Below are positions 18,033-27,265 of a stretch of DNA of 64,000 nt, in pieces. Source of the stretch: VAXT01 sp963774625 (lineage in GTDB: Bacteria > Actinomycetota > Thermoleophilia > Gaiellales > Gaiellaceae); assembly GCA_963774625.1 (NCBI GenBank), contig CAVZFQ010000013.1, positions 930,001 to 994,000 of the forward strand, in the 5' to 3' direction. The position numbers and the translations under genes are program-made. Each line of letters starts with the position of its first letter. The stretch's first letter is position 1. The notes under the pieces are model-generated. The model was not told where the DNA came from. It searched no databases and saw only the letters and a program-made list of their open reading frames with translations.

Positions 18033-18060
18033 TTTTCGCGTAAGACTTTTCGCGTTAGAC
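18033..18060 (+). repeat. Tandem 14-bp repeat near left end
   Basis: TTTTCGCGTAAGAC is followed immediately by TTTTCGCGTTAGAC (one mismatch). It lies about 145 bp inside the left attachment site, where arm-type integrase or excisionase sites are expected; that role is inference. The remaining sequence between 17891 and 18230 contains no convincing gene. Confidence 0.45.
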
Positions 18061-18230
18061 ATCTGCAGTGGATCTTCGTGATGAACGCCGACGGGAGCGG
18101 CCAGATCAATCTCACCAACAACCGGCGTTCAACTCGCGCCCGCCTGGTCGCACAACGGGGCGGAAGATCGCGTACCTCATGTCAATCGGCGGGCCGGCCA
18201 CTCGAGCATGCTCAACAGGACGCGGACATG

Positions 18231-18680
18231 CTACGCCCTGTGCTCGTGGAAGATCACTCCAAGTTCATGCCCTTCAGAAGGATCCGGGCGAACGACTTCA
18301 ACAAGGAACTGCCTGTTCGGGAAGAGGTCATGAAGGCGAGCCTTCCACATTGCGGTAAGTCGCTCGGCTAGCCATTCGTCGTCTTCCTCACTCGTGCCCT
18401 GGAGCCCAAAGAGAAGGTCGAGTTCCTGAAAGTTGAAAGATTCTTCGACCTTGTCATGGTCGCCGCTGTATCGCTCAATGGCCTCCCGTAGACGCTGCAT
18501 GTCGGCCTCATCCTCGAAGGTTCCCTCCAGGAAGACCATGCCTTCGATCTCCACGAAGTTCGGCCAAAAAATCCGGCTGTAAAGAAGCGCACGCTCACCG
18601 ACAGAGGCATTCACCAGCCGTGCTGGGATCATGTCGAAGTCGACATTCAAGGGGTGATCTTTGTTAGACGCGTCTGCCAT
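18231..18680 (-). CDS. Candidate immunity protein for the adjacent Rhs toxin
   Basis: 149 residues, acidic, soluble, no signal peptide (MADASNKDHPLNVDFDMIPA, FVEIEGMVFLEGTFEDEADM, ESFNFQELDLLFG). Not recognised as a named Imm family. Its ATG at 18680 begins one base after the Rhs stop codon (TGAGATG), so the two are translationally coupled. A small acidic cytosolic protein directly downstream of a polymorphic toxin is the standard position of a cognate immunity protein. Function is therefore inferred from position and character only. Confidence 0.65.
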   Translation of the reverse strand: MADASNKDHPLNVDFDMIPARLVNASVGERALLYSRIFWPNFVEIEGMVFLEGTFEDEADMQRLREAIERYSGDHDKVEESFNFQELDLLFGLQGTSEEDDEWLAERLTAMWKARLHDLFPNRQFLVEVVRPDPSEGHELGVIFHEHRA

Positions 18681-18681
18681 C

Positions 18682-21600
18682 TCAGTAACCGTTTGGCAAC
18701 TCCCAGGGCTCGGGTGGCCTCGGGACCTTCGGCTGACCCCCGATCTTGCCGGGCTTCGGCTCGTAGATGACGGGTGGGCCAATACCCCCATGTCCTGGAC
18801 GCCCCGTGCCCCGAAAGCGCTTTACCGCTCTCCCCCGCTCGTCATACGTCGTATAGCCCGTTACCCTTCCCGTCGCGGGATCGCGCTTAAAGGCAGTGTG
18901 TGGGCCCAAGGCGCGAGGATCAGGCCTCACTCGCTTAACCCGCCCTCCCGAGCTCGCAACCCTTGCGGCTGCACCGGCGCGCACGGCTCTTCCCGGCGGC
19001 GTCAAGGACGCGATTCCGAACACGATTGAGCCGGCCGCCTTCATCTTGTCCCACCCGCTTGCGCACGGATCCCAGAGCGTTTCCGTACCGCTCTGGATCT
19101 CTGCGAATGGCGAGAGCATCCACTCAGCCCCGCCGGCGGCGAAGTACTGCGCAAAGCCGGCGACCCCACCCCGCTCGACACCGCGCTGCGCTTGGTCTTG
19201 CCAGAACTCGATGTGACTCCGGTAGTCCCCGATGACCCCGACCGCGCCGCCGATCGCCTTTGCGCCGCCGGTGGCATCCTTCTTGAAGTCCTTCCAGCCG
19301 TATAGCCCGAGCGGGTCGACCAGCACCGTCGGCCGCCCGTCCACGTAGACGTAAGCGCTGCCGTAGGCGCTGGCGAGCGGGTTTTCGAGGGGGTCGAGCG
19401 CCCCGAACTGGCCCGTCGCCGGGTCGTACTGCCGTGCGCGCAGGTGGTACTGGCTCGTCTCCGGGTCGAGGTACTGCCCGTTGAAGCGAAGGCGGTTCTC
19501 GGGCGCGGTGCCGGAGACGTTGGTCGCGCTCAGCGCGGCGCCGTAGGCCTCGTAGCTGTAGCGCCACTGCGGATCGCCGCTCTCGTCGGTCAGATCGGTG
19601 ACGGTACCGAGCGGGTCGGAGTGGTAGAAGAAGGTCTCGGAGGGGTTCTCCATCGAGACGGGGCCGAGCGGGCCGCCGATGTAGCGGCGGACGAGGTCGC
19701 CGTCGGTTTCGCGCTCTAGGGCGAGCTCGGGGAGGCCGCTCTCGGCGAGCGGGTCCCAGACATGGCGCAGGTCGGTGCCGCCGCCGACCGAGGAGGAGAC
19801 GCGGCGGCCGTCGCCGTCGTAGCCGTAAGTGGTGGTGATGCTGGATGCGGTCGTGGAGGCGAGCTGGCCGGCGAGGTCGTAGCTGAAGCTGCGGCCGCCG
19901 GAGGTTGCCTGGTTGCCGTTGTCGTCGTACGTGTATGTGGTCGTGTTGGTGCCGTCGTCCGTCTCGGTCAGCTGGTCGGCGGCGTTGTAGGTCGAGTCGA
20001 TCGTGCCCGTGTTGCCGACCGAACCGGTGCGCACCTCTTGTGTGCGGTTGGAGACCTTGTCGTAGGCGTAGCTGATCTTGTTGGAGGCGCCGGAGCAGTT
20101 GCTGGCCCCGGAGGAGACGCCGAAGCAGGAGGCGGTGAGCCGCTTGCGGGTGTCGTACTCGTGGGCGTCGTAGCTGTCGCTTACGCCGCGCGTCGTCTGT
20201 ACCTTGGTCGGGTTGCCGGCGGCGTCGAGCGTCCGGAGGAACTTGGAGAGGACGGTCGAGCCTTGTTTGTTCTCGACCGTCGTCAGCCGCCCGGCGCGGT
20301 CGAAGGTGCGGGTTGCGACATGGCCGTTGCCGGACGGGAGCGTGGCCACGGTCAGGTTGCCGTCCTCGTCGTAGTCAAAAGTCGTTGCCAGTCCGCTCGA
20401 GGTCAGGCTCTCGAGGCGCCCGTCGTCGTCGAAGGTGCTCTCGGCGAGCGTCGCGTCGGGGTAGGTGCGATCGGTGATGTTGCCGGCTTCGTCGTAGGCG
20501 TAGGCGAACGTCCCGTTCAGGCCAGAGCCGCCGCCGGTGCGGGTCACGCCGGTGAGCCGATCGGCATCGTCGTAGCCGTAGCTGACGACGCCGGAACCGT
20601 CTGTCAGCTCTTCGAGACGTCCGGCGAGGTCGTACTCGCGGTCGACGTCGGCGGTCGAGTCGGAGTAGTCGACCTCGGTCTGCCGGCTCATGCGGTCGTA
20701 GCCGTAGCTGATCGTCCCGTCGCCGACCGTGCCGGTCGAGCTTCCGGCCGGCGTCTCTAGCGACTCGAGGTTGCCGTTCGGGTCGTAGCCGTAGTTCCAG
20801 GTCCCGACTTCGGTCGTGCGCTGTGTGAGCAGCCGGTCGAGGTCGTAGGCCCAGCTCGTCTCGTGCTCGTTCGGGTCGGTGCGCAGGGCGAGGTTACCGG
20901 CCGCGTCGTAGCCGTAGGTCGTCTCCAGGTTCCCGGTTCCCCCGGCGGCGGGTGGGGTGACCTCGGCGAGTCGGTTCAGGGCGTCGAATGTGAAGCCGGT
21001 CGCGTTCCCGCGCTCGTCGGTGACCTCGGTGACGTTGCCGACCTCGTCGTGGGCGTAGGCGACGTCGTTGCCGAGCGGGTCGGTGACGAGCGTGCGGTTG
21101 CCGTCTGCGTCGTATTCGTACTCCCAGGTGTAATCGGCAGGCGTCCCGCCAGCGGCATTCCCGCGCGCCTCGACCATTGTTGCCGTGCGCCCGTCATCGT
21201 CGAGCGCGTAACTGGTCTCGTTTCCGAGCGGGGTCGTCGCGCTCGCGCGCTCACCGGTCGCGAAGTAGCTGTACGACCAGTCCATCCCGCGCTCGTCGCT
21301 CTCGGTCTCGAGCCGGTCGAGGTTGTCGTAGGCGTACGTCCGCTCATTGGTGAGCGCATCAGTGCGGGTGGTGACGTTGCCGTTCTCGTCGTAGAGAACG
21401 CTGGTCTCGTGCTCGAGTGCGTCCGTCCACTCGTGCGGGCGGTTGAGCGCGTCATAGGCGGTCTCGCGCGTGCCGCCGTCGGCGTGCGTCTCGCTCGTCC
21501 GGTTGCCGGCGTCGTCGTAGCCGTACGTTGACGTCCAGTCGGAGGCGGTGGCGCCGGTTTCGTTTCCGTTCGGCTCCACGAGCTCGTCGAGCTGGCCGGC

Positions 21601-24576
21601 CGGGTCGTAGTCGTAGGTCGTCTCACGGCCCTCGGCCGATTCGAGCGACTGCAGCTGCCCGTCGGGCCAGTAGAGGCGTGTTTCAACACCGGCACGGGGG
21701 TCGGTCGTCTTCCAGAGCCGGTTCGCGGCGTCGTACTCGAAGCTGGTGACGCGATCGGTCAGGTCGTCCTCGGTGCGGGTGACGGACTCGAGCAGGCCGT
21801 TCGCGTAGTAGGTGTAGTCCGTCACCTTCCCGCGCGCGTCCGTGAACTGCTCGACCTCGTCGCCGTCCTCGTACGTCCATTCGCTCAGGTAGCCGGTCGC
21901 CGGAACAGGGACGTTGCCGCGCGGGCTGCGCCTGCTCGTCAGGCGCCCGGAGGAGTCGTAGCCCATCGTCGTCTTGAAGCCGAGCGGGCTCGTGCTCTTG
22001 GTCAGGTTGCCGGAGGAGTCGTAGTCGTAGCTCGTTGTCTTCAGGCGCGGGTTCTGGACGCTCTTCAGCAGGCCGACGTTCGAGCTCGGCGGCGTCGGCG
22101 AGGAGGTCGTCGTCCAGTACTTGAAGGTCGTGAAGCCGCCCTCGCGGTCGGTGATTTTCTTCAGCTGCCCGACCTGGTAGTCGGCGCCCGCCGCGCTCGC
22201 GTACTCGTGGGCGGTCGTATGCCCGCGCCCGTCCTCCTCGCTCAGGAGATCATTGCTTGCGTTGAAGGTGCGCTCGATCGTGTAGTTGAGCGGCGCGGGC
22301 GCGATTTCCTTGACGAGGTTTCCGAAGGCGTCGTACTTGAAGCGGCGCGTGTTCCCGCGCGCGTCGGTGACGGTCGCGCGCCGCGCCTGGCCGTCATAGG
22401 TGTAGGCGGTCGTCCGATCGAGCGGGTCTGTGACCTCGAGCAGGAGGTAACTTCGGTGCTTGTAGACCCAGTCGCCGCGGCCGGGAATCGTCACCGTCGT
22501 CAGGTCGTAGCCACCGCTCGTCGTGTACGCGTACTCGGTTGCGTCGCCGGTGCCGTTTTCCTCGCTCGTGACGCGCGCCTGCCCGTCGTAGACGACGTCT
22601 TGGAGCTGGAAGTGTCCGCTGGGGTCCTCGATGTCGGTGAGGAGGCCGCTGCCGTCGTAGGAGAGCGTCCACGTCTCCCCGCGCACGTCGAGCACGCTCG
22701 TCAGTCGCCCGCTCGTGTAGCCGTACTCGACGTAGCGGGAATCGGGGAGCGTCACGCGCTCGATCAGCGACCCCGTATAGGTGATCGCAATCGATCGGCC
22801 CGCCGAGTCTGTGATCGAGGTCAGCTTGCCGCTCGTGTAGGCGAGGCTCGTCGCCGGCCCGAAGCGGGGCTTGATCTGCGTCAGCTTGCCGTCAGCGTCG
22901 AAGGTGAAGCTGCGCTGGTCGCGCGTCTTCAGCTCGTAGGAGATCGGGCTCGTCGAGGGGCGCTTCAGCGTCCCGTCGAAGCCCTTGCCGAGGTAGCTCG
23001 CCGCGCCGCTCCCGCCGCCGGAGGCCCTCGTGAAGCGCGTCCGCTGCCCCGAGCCCGCTCGGTACTCGAGTTCGCCGGTTGTGGGGTTGACGACCGTGAT
23101 CGAGGCCTCGTAGGGATGCGCCCAGCCTGTCCCGAGGGTGCCCGAGCTCGCGTCGCGCGAGTTGTAGGCGCGCGTCCACGTAAACGGAATCCCGGGGCCG
23201 GCCAGGCGCAGGTCGGTGGCCGATTCCGTCAGCGAGCCGGAGGCGGTGCTGACCGGGTTGCCTGTGTAGGCCAGCGGTCCGCCGGTCGATCCGCCTTCGA
23301 AGCTGAGCGCGAGTTGCGGATCGACGCATTGGCAGTCCATCGCCCCAAAGGTCTGTTCGAGCGCGAGTCCGCCCATGATCGGCGGTGCCGGCGGCGGGAA
23401 GTGGAGATTGGGGATCTCCTCGCCGGCCGGGTTGACGAGCACGTAGTCGTTCCCGCACCAAACGATGCCCGAGACATCGAGCTTGTGCGTCACCGGCCCG
23501 CGCGGGACAGGGAGGGCCGTCGCCGGGTTCGTGTCCGGCGCGCCGTAGCTCAGGTGGCCGTTCTGCGAACCGACCGAGCAGGGAACGAAGCCGACGGAAC
23601 CCCAGTACGTTCCCCGCCAGTCAACGTCGAGCGACTCGCGGGTCACGCGTAGCTGGCGCCAGGTCTCGGTCGCCGTGAACCCGAACGTGCCGTTGTCGTA
23701 GATCGCGTTCGCGGTCTCGCCCGAGATGTTGCCGTCGGGACCAAGCGCCTGCGCGCTCGCGCCCTGGTCGATGTAGACGCCGAAGCCACCGTTGTACAGA
23801 AACGAGCTGCCGCTCACCGTCGAGGTGCTCGGCGTATAGGCGCTTGTCACTCCGACCTCGAGGCCGTCGTTCTTGTTCGACCAGAAGGCGGAGTCCTCGA
23901 TCACGACCCGGGCGTTGAAGTCGTTCAGTCCGTCGCCGCTCGAGGAGGCGAAGAAGCCGTTGCTCTCGAACTTCGACCGGCGAATCGTCGCCGAGGACGC
24001 CGTCCCGTTCGTCCCTCCGTGGATCGCCACGCCCGACACCGAGCTCTGCGAGAAGGTCGAGTCCTCGATCGTGATCGTGCCACCGTTGATCTTCAGCATC
24101 GCCGAGGTGCCGCCACCGGCCCCGCCGCCGCCGTAACGCGCGTTCACATAGGTGAAGGTCCCCGTCCCGGCGCTAGTGCCGAACGTGATCCCCAGCCACT
24201 GGCCGGCCGCCGAGTCAGTCGACGAGGTGACGGTGACCGGCGCGGACGAGGTGCCGGCGGCGGAGAGCGAGCCGTTCACGGTCAGACTGCGCGTGCTCGC
24301 ATTCCCTTTCACCGTCACGCCGGCCTGGATCGTCAGCGTCACGCCGGAGTTGACCGTGACGTTGCCAGTCATGATGTAGGGGCTGTTCGCCGCCGTCCAG
24401 ATTGTGTCCGAGGAGATCGTCCCGGAGACGTTCGTCGAGGCGGCGGCTGGAGGGGCCAGCACGAACACGAGCAAAAAGATTGCGAGGGCAGCGAGTTGCT
24501 GCGCCTGCGACCGGCAGGCATGCGCACAGCTCACGGCGGCGCGATAAACGGTAGGCACGCGGCCTTCTCCAATCAC
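18682..24576 (-). CDS. Rhs/YD-repeat polymorphic toxin, secreted, with beta-helix N terminus
   Basis: 1964 residues. Signal or membrane segment (LAALAIFLLVFVLAPPAAAS, about 28-47); a right-handed beta-helix region to about residue 310 (VTVNSGVTLTIQAGVTVKG, ITIEDSTFSQSSVSG); a DUF6531-like linker (PVSTASGSLTESATDLRLAG); then dozens of YDxxGN-type repeats to about 1700; the Rhs core end (HLRARQYDPATGQFGALDPL, ending DPLGLYGW). About 206 variable residues follow, including a glycine-rich hydrophobic stretch. The last 74 residues (GPHTAFKRDPATGRVTGYTT, VKRFRGTGRPG, PPEPWELPNGY) resemble the polymorphic toxin type 24 domain; activity is unknown. GTG 24558, with GGAGAAGG before it, is an alternative start. 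Downstream immunity candidate is one base away. Confidence 0.88.
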   Translation of the reverse strand: MIGEGRVPTVYRAAVSCAHACRSQAQQLAALAIFLLVFVLAPPAAASTNVSGTISSDTIWTAANSPYIMTGNVTVNSGVTLTIQAGVTVKGNASTRSLTVNGSLSAAGTSSAPVTVTSSTDSAAGQWLGITFGTSAGTGTFTYVNARYGGGGAGGGTSAMLKINGGTITIEDSTFSQSSVSGVAIHGGTNGTASSATIRRSKFESNGFFASSSGDGLNDFNARVVIEDSAFWSNKNDGLEVGVTSAYTPSTSTVSGSSFLYNGGFGVYIDQGASAQALGPDGNISGETANAIYDNGTFGFTATETWRQLRVTRESLDVDWRGTYWGSVGFVPCSVGSQNGHLSYGAPDTNPATALPVPRGPVTHKLDVSGIVWCGNDYVLVNPAGEEIPNLHFPPPAPPIMGGLALEQTFGAMDCQCVDPQLALSFEGGSTGGPLAYTGNPVSTASGSLTESATDLRLAGPGIPFTWTRAYNSRDASSGTLGTGWAHPYEASITVVNPTTGELEYRAGSGQRTRFTRASGGGSGAASYLGKGFDGTLKRPSTSPISYELKTRDQRSFTFDADGKLTQIKPRFGPATSLAYTSGKLTSITDSAGRSIAITYTGSLIERVTLPDSRYVEYGYTSGRLTSVLDVRGETWTLSYDGSGLLTDIEDPSGHFQLQDVVYDGQARVTSEENGTGDATEYAYTTSGGYDLTTVTIPGRGDWVYKHRSYLLLEVTDPLDRTTAYTYDGQARRATVTDARGNTRRFKYDAFGNLVKEIAPAPLNYTIERTFNASNDLLSEEDGRGHTTAHEYASAAGADYQVGQLKKITDREGGFTTFKYWTTTSSPTPPSSNVGLLKSVQNPRLKTTSYDYDSSGNLTKSTSPLGFKTTMGYDSSGRLTSRRSPRGNVPVPATGYLSEWTYEDGDEVEQFTDARGKVTDYTYYANGLLESVTRTEDDLTDRVTSFEYDAANRLWKTTDPRAGVETRLYWPDGQLQSLESAEGRETTYDYDPAGQLDELVEPNGNETGATASDWTSTYGYDDAGNRTSETHADGGTRETAYDALNRPHEWTDALEHETSVLYDENGNVTTRTDALTNERTYAYDNLDRLETESDERGMDWSYSYFATGERASATTPLGNETSYALDDDGRTATMVEARGNAAGGTPADYTWEYEYDADGNRTLVTDPLGNDVAYAHDEVGNVTEVTDERGNATGFTFDALNRLAEVTPPAAGGTGNLETTYGYDAAGNLALRTDPNEHETSWAYDLDRLLTQRTTEVGTWNYGYDPNGNLESLETPAGSSTGTVGDGTISYGYDRMSRQTEVDYSDSTADVDREYDLAGRLEELTDGSGVVSYGYDDADRLTGVTRTGGGSGLNGTFAYAYDEAGNITDRTYPDATLAESTFDDDGRLESLTSSGLATTFDYDEDGNLTVATLPSGNGHVATRTFDRAGRLTTVENKQGSTVLSKFLRTLDAAGNPTKVQTTRGVSDSYDAHEYDTRKRLTASCFGVSSGASNCSGASNKISYAYDKVSNRTQEVRTGSVGNTGTIDSTYNAADQLTETDDGTNTTTYTYDDNGNQATSGGRSFSYDLAGQLASTTASSITTTYGYDGDGRRVSSSVGGGTDLRHVWDPLAESGLPELALERETDGDLVRRYIGGPLGPVSMENPSETFFYHSDPLGTVTDLTDESGDPQWRYSYEAYGAALSATNVSGTAPENRLRFNGQYLDPETSQYHLRARQYDPATGQFGALDPLENPLASAYGSAYVYVDGRPTVLVDPLGLYGWKDFKKDATGGAKAIGGAVGVIGDYRSHIEFWQDQAQRGVERGGVAGFAQYFAAGGAEWMLSPFAEIQSGTETLWDPCASGWDKMKAAGSIVFGIASLTPPGRAVRAGAAARVASSGGRVKRVRPDPRALGPHTAFKRDPATGRVTGYTTYDERGRAVKRFRGTGRPGHGGIGPPVIYEPKPGKIGGQPKVPRPPEPWELPNGY

Positions 24577-24833
24577 GCCGCAGTTCGGGTTTCGCGGGCG
24601 GCATCCGCAACCGGAGCCCGAGGTTGCTGCCTCATGGCATCACGCACCGGCGATGAAGGCAAGGGCCCGGAGCACAAGATTTCCGCAGTTTGCGGGAGCG
24701 TCCGACCGGATAGCTTGCGCCGAGCGTCGACGTCGAGCGCGCCGCGGTCGGCTGACCCGGATTACCACGATTCGCCTCGCGCCGTCCGCGGTCGCTCACG
24801 ATCGTACGGGTTGCTTATGGGTCGCAAGACAAA

Positions 24834-24853
24834 GGCGGCCCTCTCGGGCCGCC
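24834..24853 (-). terminator. Hairpin terminator-like sequence after the tRNA-Ala fragment
   Basis: GGCGGCCC and GGGCCGCC pair around a 4-base loop; on the reverse strand TTTGTC follows. It lies 25 bp beyond the 3' end of the tRNA-Ala fragment and may be the former tRNA terminator. Confidence 0.55.
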
Positions 24854-24878
24854 AAAGAAATTCCCTGCAAATCGACGA

Positions 24879-24926
<48 letters not shown>

Positions 24927-25112
24927 TCGGCGGCATATGGCGCGGACCCGGGTTTCCCCGGAAAGTGTTCTTTTGCAGGTCTTTCGTCGAGCGCCTCTGC
25001 CGTATCAGGCCTCGGCCGTCAGCCCTCTGCATGCAGGGCGGGGTTGCACATGGGTTGCAGCCCTAAGGTCGCCGTTGTCGCATTGCGAGCGGCATGGAAT
25101 GCGGCGTCCCAT

Positions 25113-25170
25113 GGCGTGACAGGCCGGTCAAGCGGCGCCACTATCCTCCACGGGGCGACTTCGAAAAGGC
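25113..25170 (+). repeat. Second left-end-like sequence of the tRNA-Asp element
   Basis: GGCGTGACAGGCCG, the tRNA-Asp anticodon-region core, is followed by about 45 bp with roughly 80% identity to the sequence after the left attachment site at 17877-17935 (shared AAGCG, CGCCAC, ATCCT, CACGG, GCGAC, CGAAA). CGACTCAGCG also recurs further in (17951 and 25212). It marks the left end of the inner, integrase-bearing element. Confidence 0.6.
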
Positions 25171-25228
25171 GGTCCTGCCTGACACGTTTGGTCACAGTCG
25201 ATCCGAGGTCGCGACTCAGCGTTCGAGT

Positions 25229-25386
25229 TAGAGATCGTGCCCTCGGTCGCGCTCGATCTCCTCTCGGTGACGAGTGAGTTCGACCGCGCGCTCGCCGTCG
25301 GGTCCGTACACCGCGTGACGAAACCGACCCTTTAGTCCTCCGAGTGAAGGCGAATAATCTGCGCGTAGAAGCTCTCGGTAGGAAGG
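25229..25386 (-). pseudogene. C-terminal gene remnant, unknown family
   Basis: About 50 codons are open on the reverse strand with natural-looking composition (ADYSPSLGGLKGRFRHAVYG then PDGERAVELTRHREEIERD) and a TAA stop, but no start codon; an in-frame stop lies just upstream. It is probably the tail of a gene broken by element turnover. Not recognised. The rest of 24577-25776 contains no other convincing gene. Confidence 0.3.
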
Positions 25387-25776
25387 TCAGCAAATGGCGC
25401 CAAGGCCCAATACTTTAGAGGTAATCCCTCCAGTGATGATCTGAACGAGAGTTGCTGTTTCCGTCGGGGTCGCCAGCCGCTTCGGCTTCGGCGCGCTCCT
25501 TTCGCCGAACGCTCCAGAACGAGCGACTCCGGATCGACGGACAGGTATTCGCCTTCCTCCGGCTCGACGGTTCCGTCTCATCGTGAGTGTCGGATCGAAG
25601 CGCCCCTCGTCGAAATCCTCCGGTGGTGTGGGAACCTGGAAGGTGGTTCGGCTTGCTGCTCGAGGGTCTCCCTGTATCGCCGCTTGACATCAGCCCCAGT
25701 CGGGCGGATGATCGGGAACGTTCAAGGTCGTCCCTCTGCGGCCGGGGTAACCCGTCAGCAAGGAGGGAGGTTCTTT

Positions 25777-26253
25777 ATGACCCCGCACAAAGAAGCGGTG
25801 CCGGATCGGGTGGGACTCAGACGACGCCGGGCAGTCCGAGCCGTCAGGGCGATCGTGGCAGTTGCAGCCGTTGCGGTGGCGCTCGCTCTGCCGACCGCTG
25901 CCAGCGCGACGCACGACGGGAGCGGCTACTGGTTCTGGAACGGGTATCTACCGAAGGCGAACGGAACCAACTACGTGTACCACGCAGGCGGAGGCCCTAT
26001 TTGCTGCTCGTGGGTCATCGTGCGGATGAGCTGGGAGCCGTGGACGCACGATATGCGGTTCATCTGGATCAAGTACGACGGTGGCTGGCTCAGCTACTGG
26101 GCGCAATCGAGCGGTCACCAGAATGAGTGGGACATCACTCAGGTCCTGCACGCGAGCAACTACGGCGGTATTCGATACGGCGGATGTCAGAACCACGTCG
26201 ACTGGGCCTGGTGGGCCGTCTGGACGAACTGTCACGTCAGAAACTACATTTGA
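25777..26253 (+). CDS. Small secreted Trp/Tyr-rich cysteine protein (module copy 1, gene A)
   Basis: 158 residues: an Arg-rich N terminus and a secretion signal (AIVAVAAVAVALALPTAASA), then a mature part of about 110 residues with many aromatics and four cysteines (GSGYWFWNGYLPKANGTNYV, GGPICCSWVIVRM, YGGCQNHVDWAWWAVWTNCH). AAGGAGGG precedes ATG 25777. It shares the GYWxW mature N terminus, size and gene order with the protein at 27880-28227. The next gene starts 13 bases after its stop. Function unknown; a secreted effector, bacteriocin-like or surface protein is possible. Confidence 0.7.
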   Translation: MTPHKEAVPDRVGLRRRRAVRAVRAIVAVAAVAVALALPTAASATHDGSGYWFWNGYLPKANGTNYVYHAGGGPICCSWVIVRMSWEPWTHDMRFIWIKYDGGWLSYWAQSSGHQNEWDITQVLHASNYGGIRYGGCQNHVDWAWWAVWTNCHVRNYI

Positions 26254-26266
26254 GGGGATGAGCCCT

Positions 26267-26923
26267 ATGGCGAGAATGGTTCACAGAAAGTTGCAGGTTG
26301 GCCTCGGACTTACGGGTATCACGGCGCTCGTCGTCCTCTCAATTGCCTGGACGGTTCAGGCGAGCACCGCGGGCAGCAACGCTTCGGGAGCAGCCGCAAC
26401 GTGGACACCGGGAGGAGAGCTTCCCGGCGTACCCCTGCCCGGCTCGACGACTCTTTCGGCTCGGGGCCAGTTAGGTGTCCAAGCGGCGGTCGCGATCTCA
26501 CCTGGTATAGATGCGCAGAGCATCCGCGAGGTCGTTTCAGGCGGCGCATTTGGGCTCGGTATGAGGCTCGTCACGGCGAGAGGCCCAGGTGGAGCGGCCT
26601 GCGTCTCATTCATCACCGAGTCTGGCGGCGCTCGACAGTTCTCTTGCTTCGACTCGCCGAGTGGCGACGGAGCGCTCGTTCGTTTCGCAGCAAGTGGCGG
26701 TTCGATCGTCAACAAGACTGATTGGACAACGCTGGTCGGGCTTGCACGCAGCGACGTCTCGCGAGTCACGATGCTGACCCAGAACGGGACCGAGCGATCC
26801 CTCGCGCTCAACCGCTGGCGCGGCTTCACATACTCAGCCGCGTCCCCCGGAGACTTTCCCGCCACCCTGCGCGCCTATGACGCGGGCGGGTCGGTCATCG
26901 ACGAAGTGCAGACGCTGCCTTAG
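26267..26923 (+). CDS. Secreted or membrane-anchored partner protein (module copy 1, gene B)
   Basis: 218 residues with one N-terminal membrane segment (LGLTGITALVVLSIAWTVQA). The C-terminal 60 residues (SDVSRVTMLTQNGTERSLAL, FTYSAASPGDFPATLRAYDA, IDEVQTLP) align with the end of the 27266-27883 product (VVKVALEDAAG, YSFASIPAGKFTALVAFDAD, YRQPVLP), so the two are paralogues. Two Cys (AACVSF, QFSCFD). ATG 26267 has GAGGGG upstream; ATG 26258 is possible. Co-transcribed with the preceding small secreted protein. Confidence 0.7.
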   Translation: MARMVHRKLQVGLGLTGITALVVLSIAWTVQASTAGSNASGAAATWTPGGELPGVPLPGSTTLSARGQLGVQAAVAISPGIDAQSIREVVSGGAFGLGMRLVTARGPGGAACVSFITESGGARQFSCFDSPSGDGALVRFAASGGSIVNKTDWTTLVGLARSDVSRVTMLTQNGTERSLALNRWRGFTYSAASPGDFPATLRAYDAGGSVIDEVQTLP

Positions 26924-26929
26924 CGAGCT

Positions 26930-27205
26930 TTATAGGGCTTCTGGAGGGGGCGAGGCGGACATTCGCGCCCTCCAGAAGCCGGCGGAGGCGCCGCGAGGCG
27001 AGGGCTTGCGGTCGATCCACGCGAAGCGCTCGAGTTCATCGACCGGGACGAGGCGCGTGCCCCAATCCATCTCCAACGTTTCGATGAACGGAAGGACCCG
27101 ACGGTTGAACGTTGAGGCGCTGATGCCGAGCGGCTCGGCGGCTTGGCGCCGGGTGTAAGCGAGCCGCTCGACGCGGGTCGCCTCGCGAACGACCGGCGGT
27201 GACAT
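26930..27205 (-). CDS. Helix-turn-helix protein (excisionase/MerR-like)
   Basis: 91 residues. Residues 17-60 fit a small winged-helix DNA-binding domain: LAYTRRQAAEPLGISASTFN, RVLPFIETLEMDWGTRLVPV, then DELERF. This matches helix-turn-helix proteins of mobile elements that act as recombination directionality factors or regulators. It lies between the two secreted modules and converges on copy 1; it could regulate either. Its 3' end overlaps a strong inverted repeat. Confidence 0.6.
   Translation of the reverse strand: MSPPVVREATRVERLAYTRRQAAEPLGISASTFNRRVLPFIETLEMDWGTRLVPVDELERFAWIDRKPSPRGASAGFWRARMSASPPPEAL
26936..26980. terminator. Long inverted repeat, bidirectional terminator candidate
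   Basis: GGCTTCTGGAGGG pairs perfectly with CCCTCCAGAAGCC (13 bp) around a 19-base loop. It lies between the converging module copy 1 and the HTH gene. T-tract is weak on both sides. Confidence 0.55.
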
Positions 27206-27265
27206 GAAGGCAGCTCTTGACGAGCCTCCTGGCCCCTCAGAGTGTGATCGACGAACGAGCGGCCC

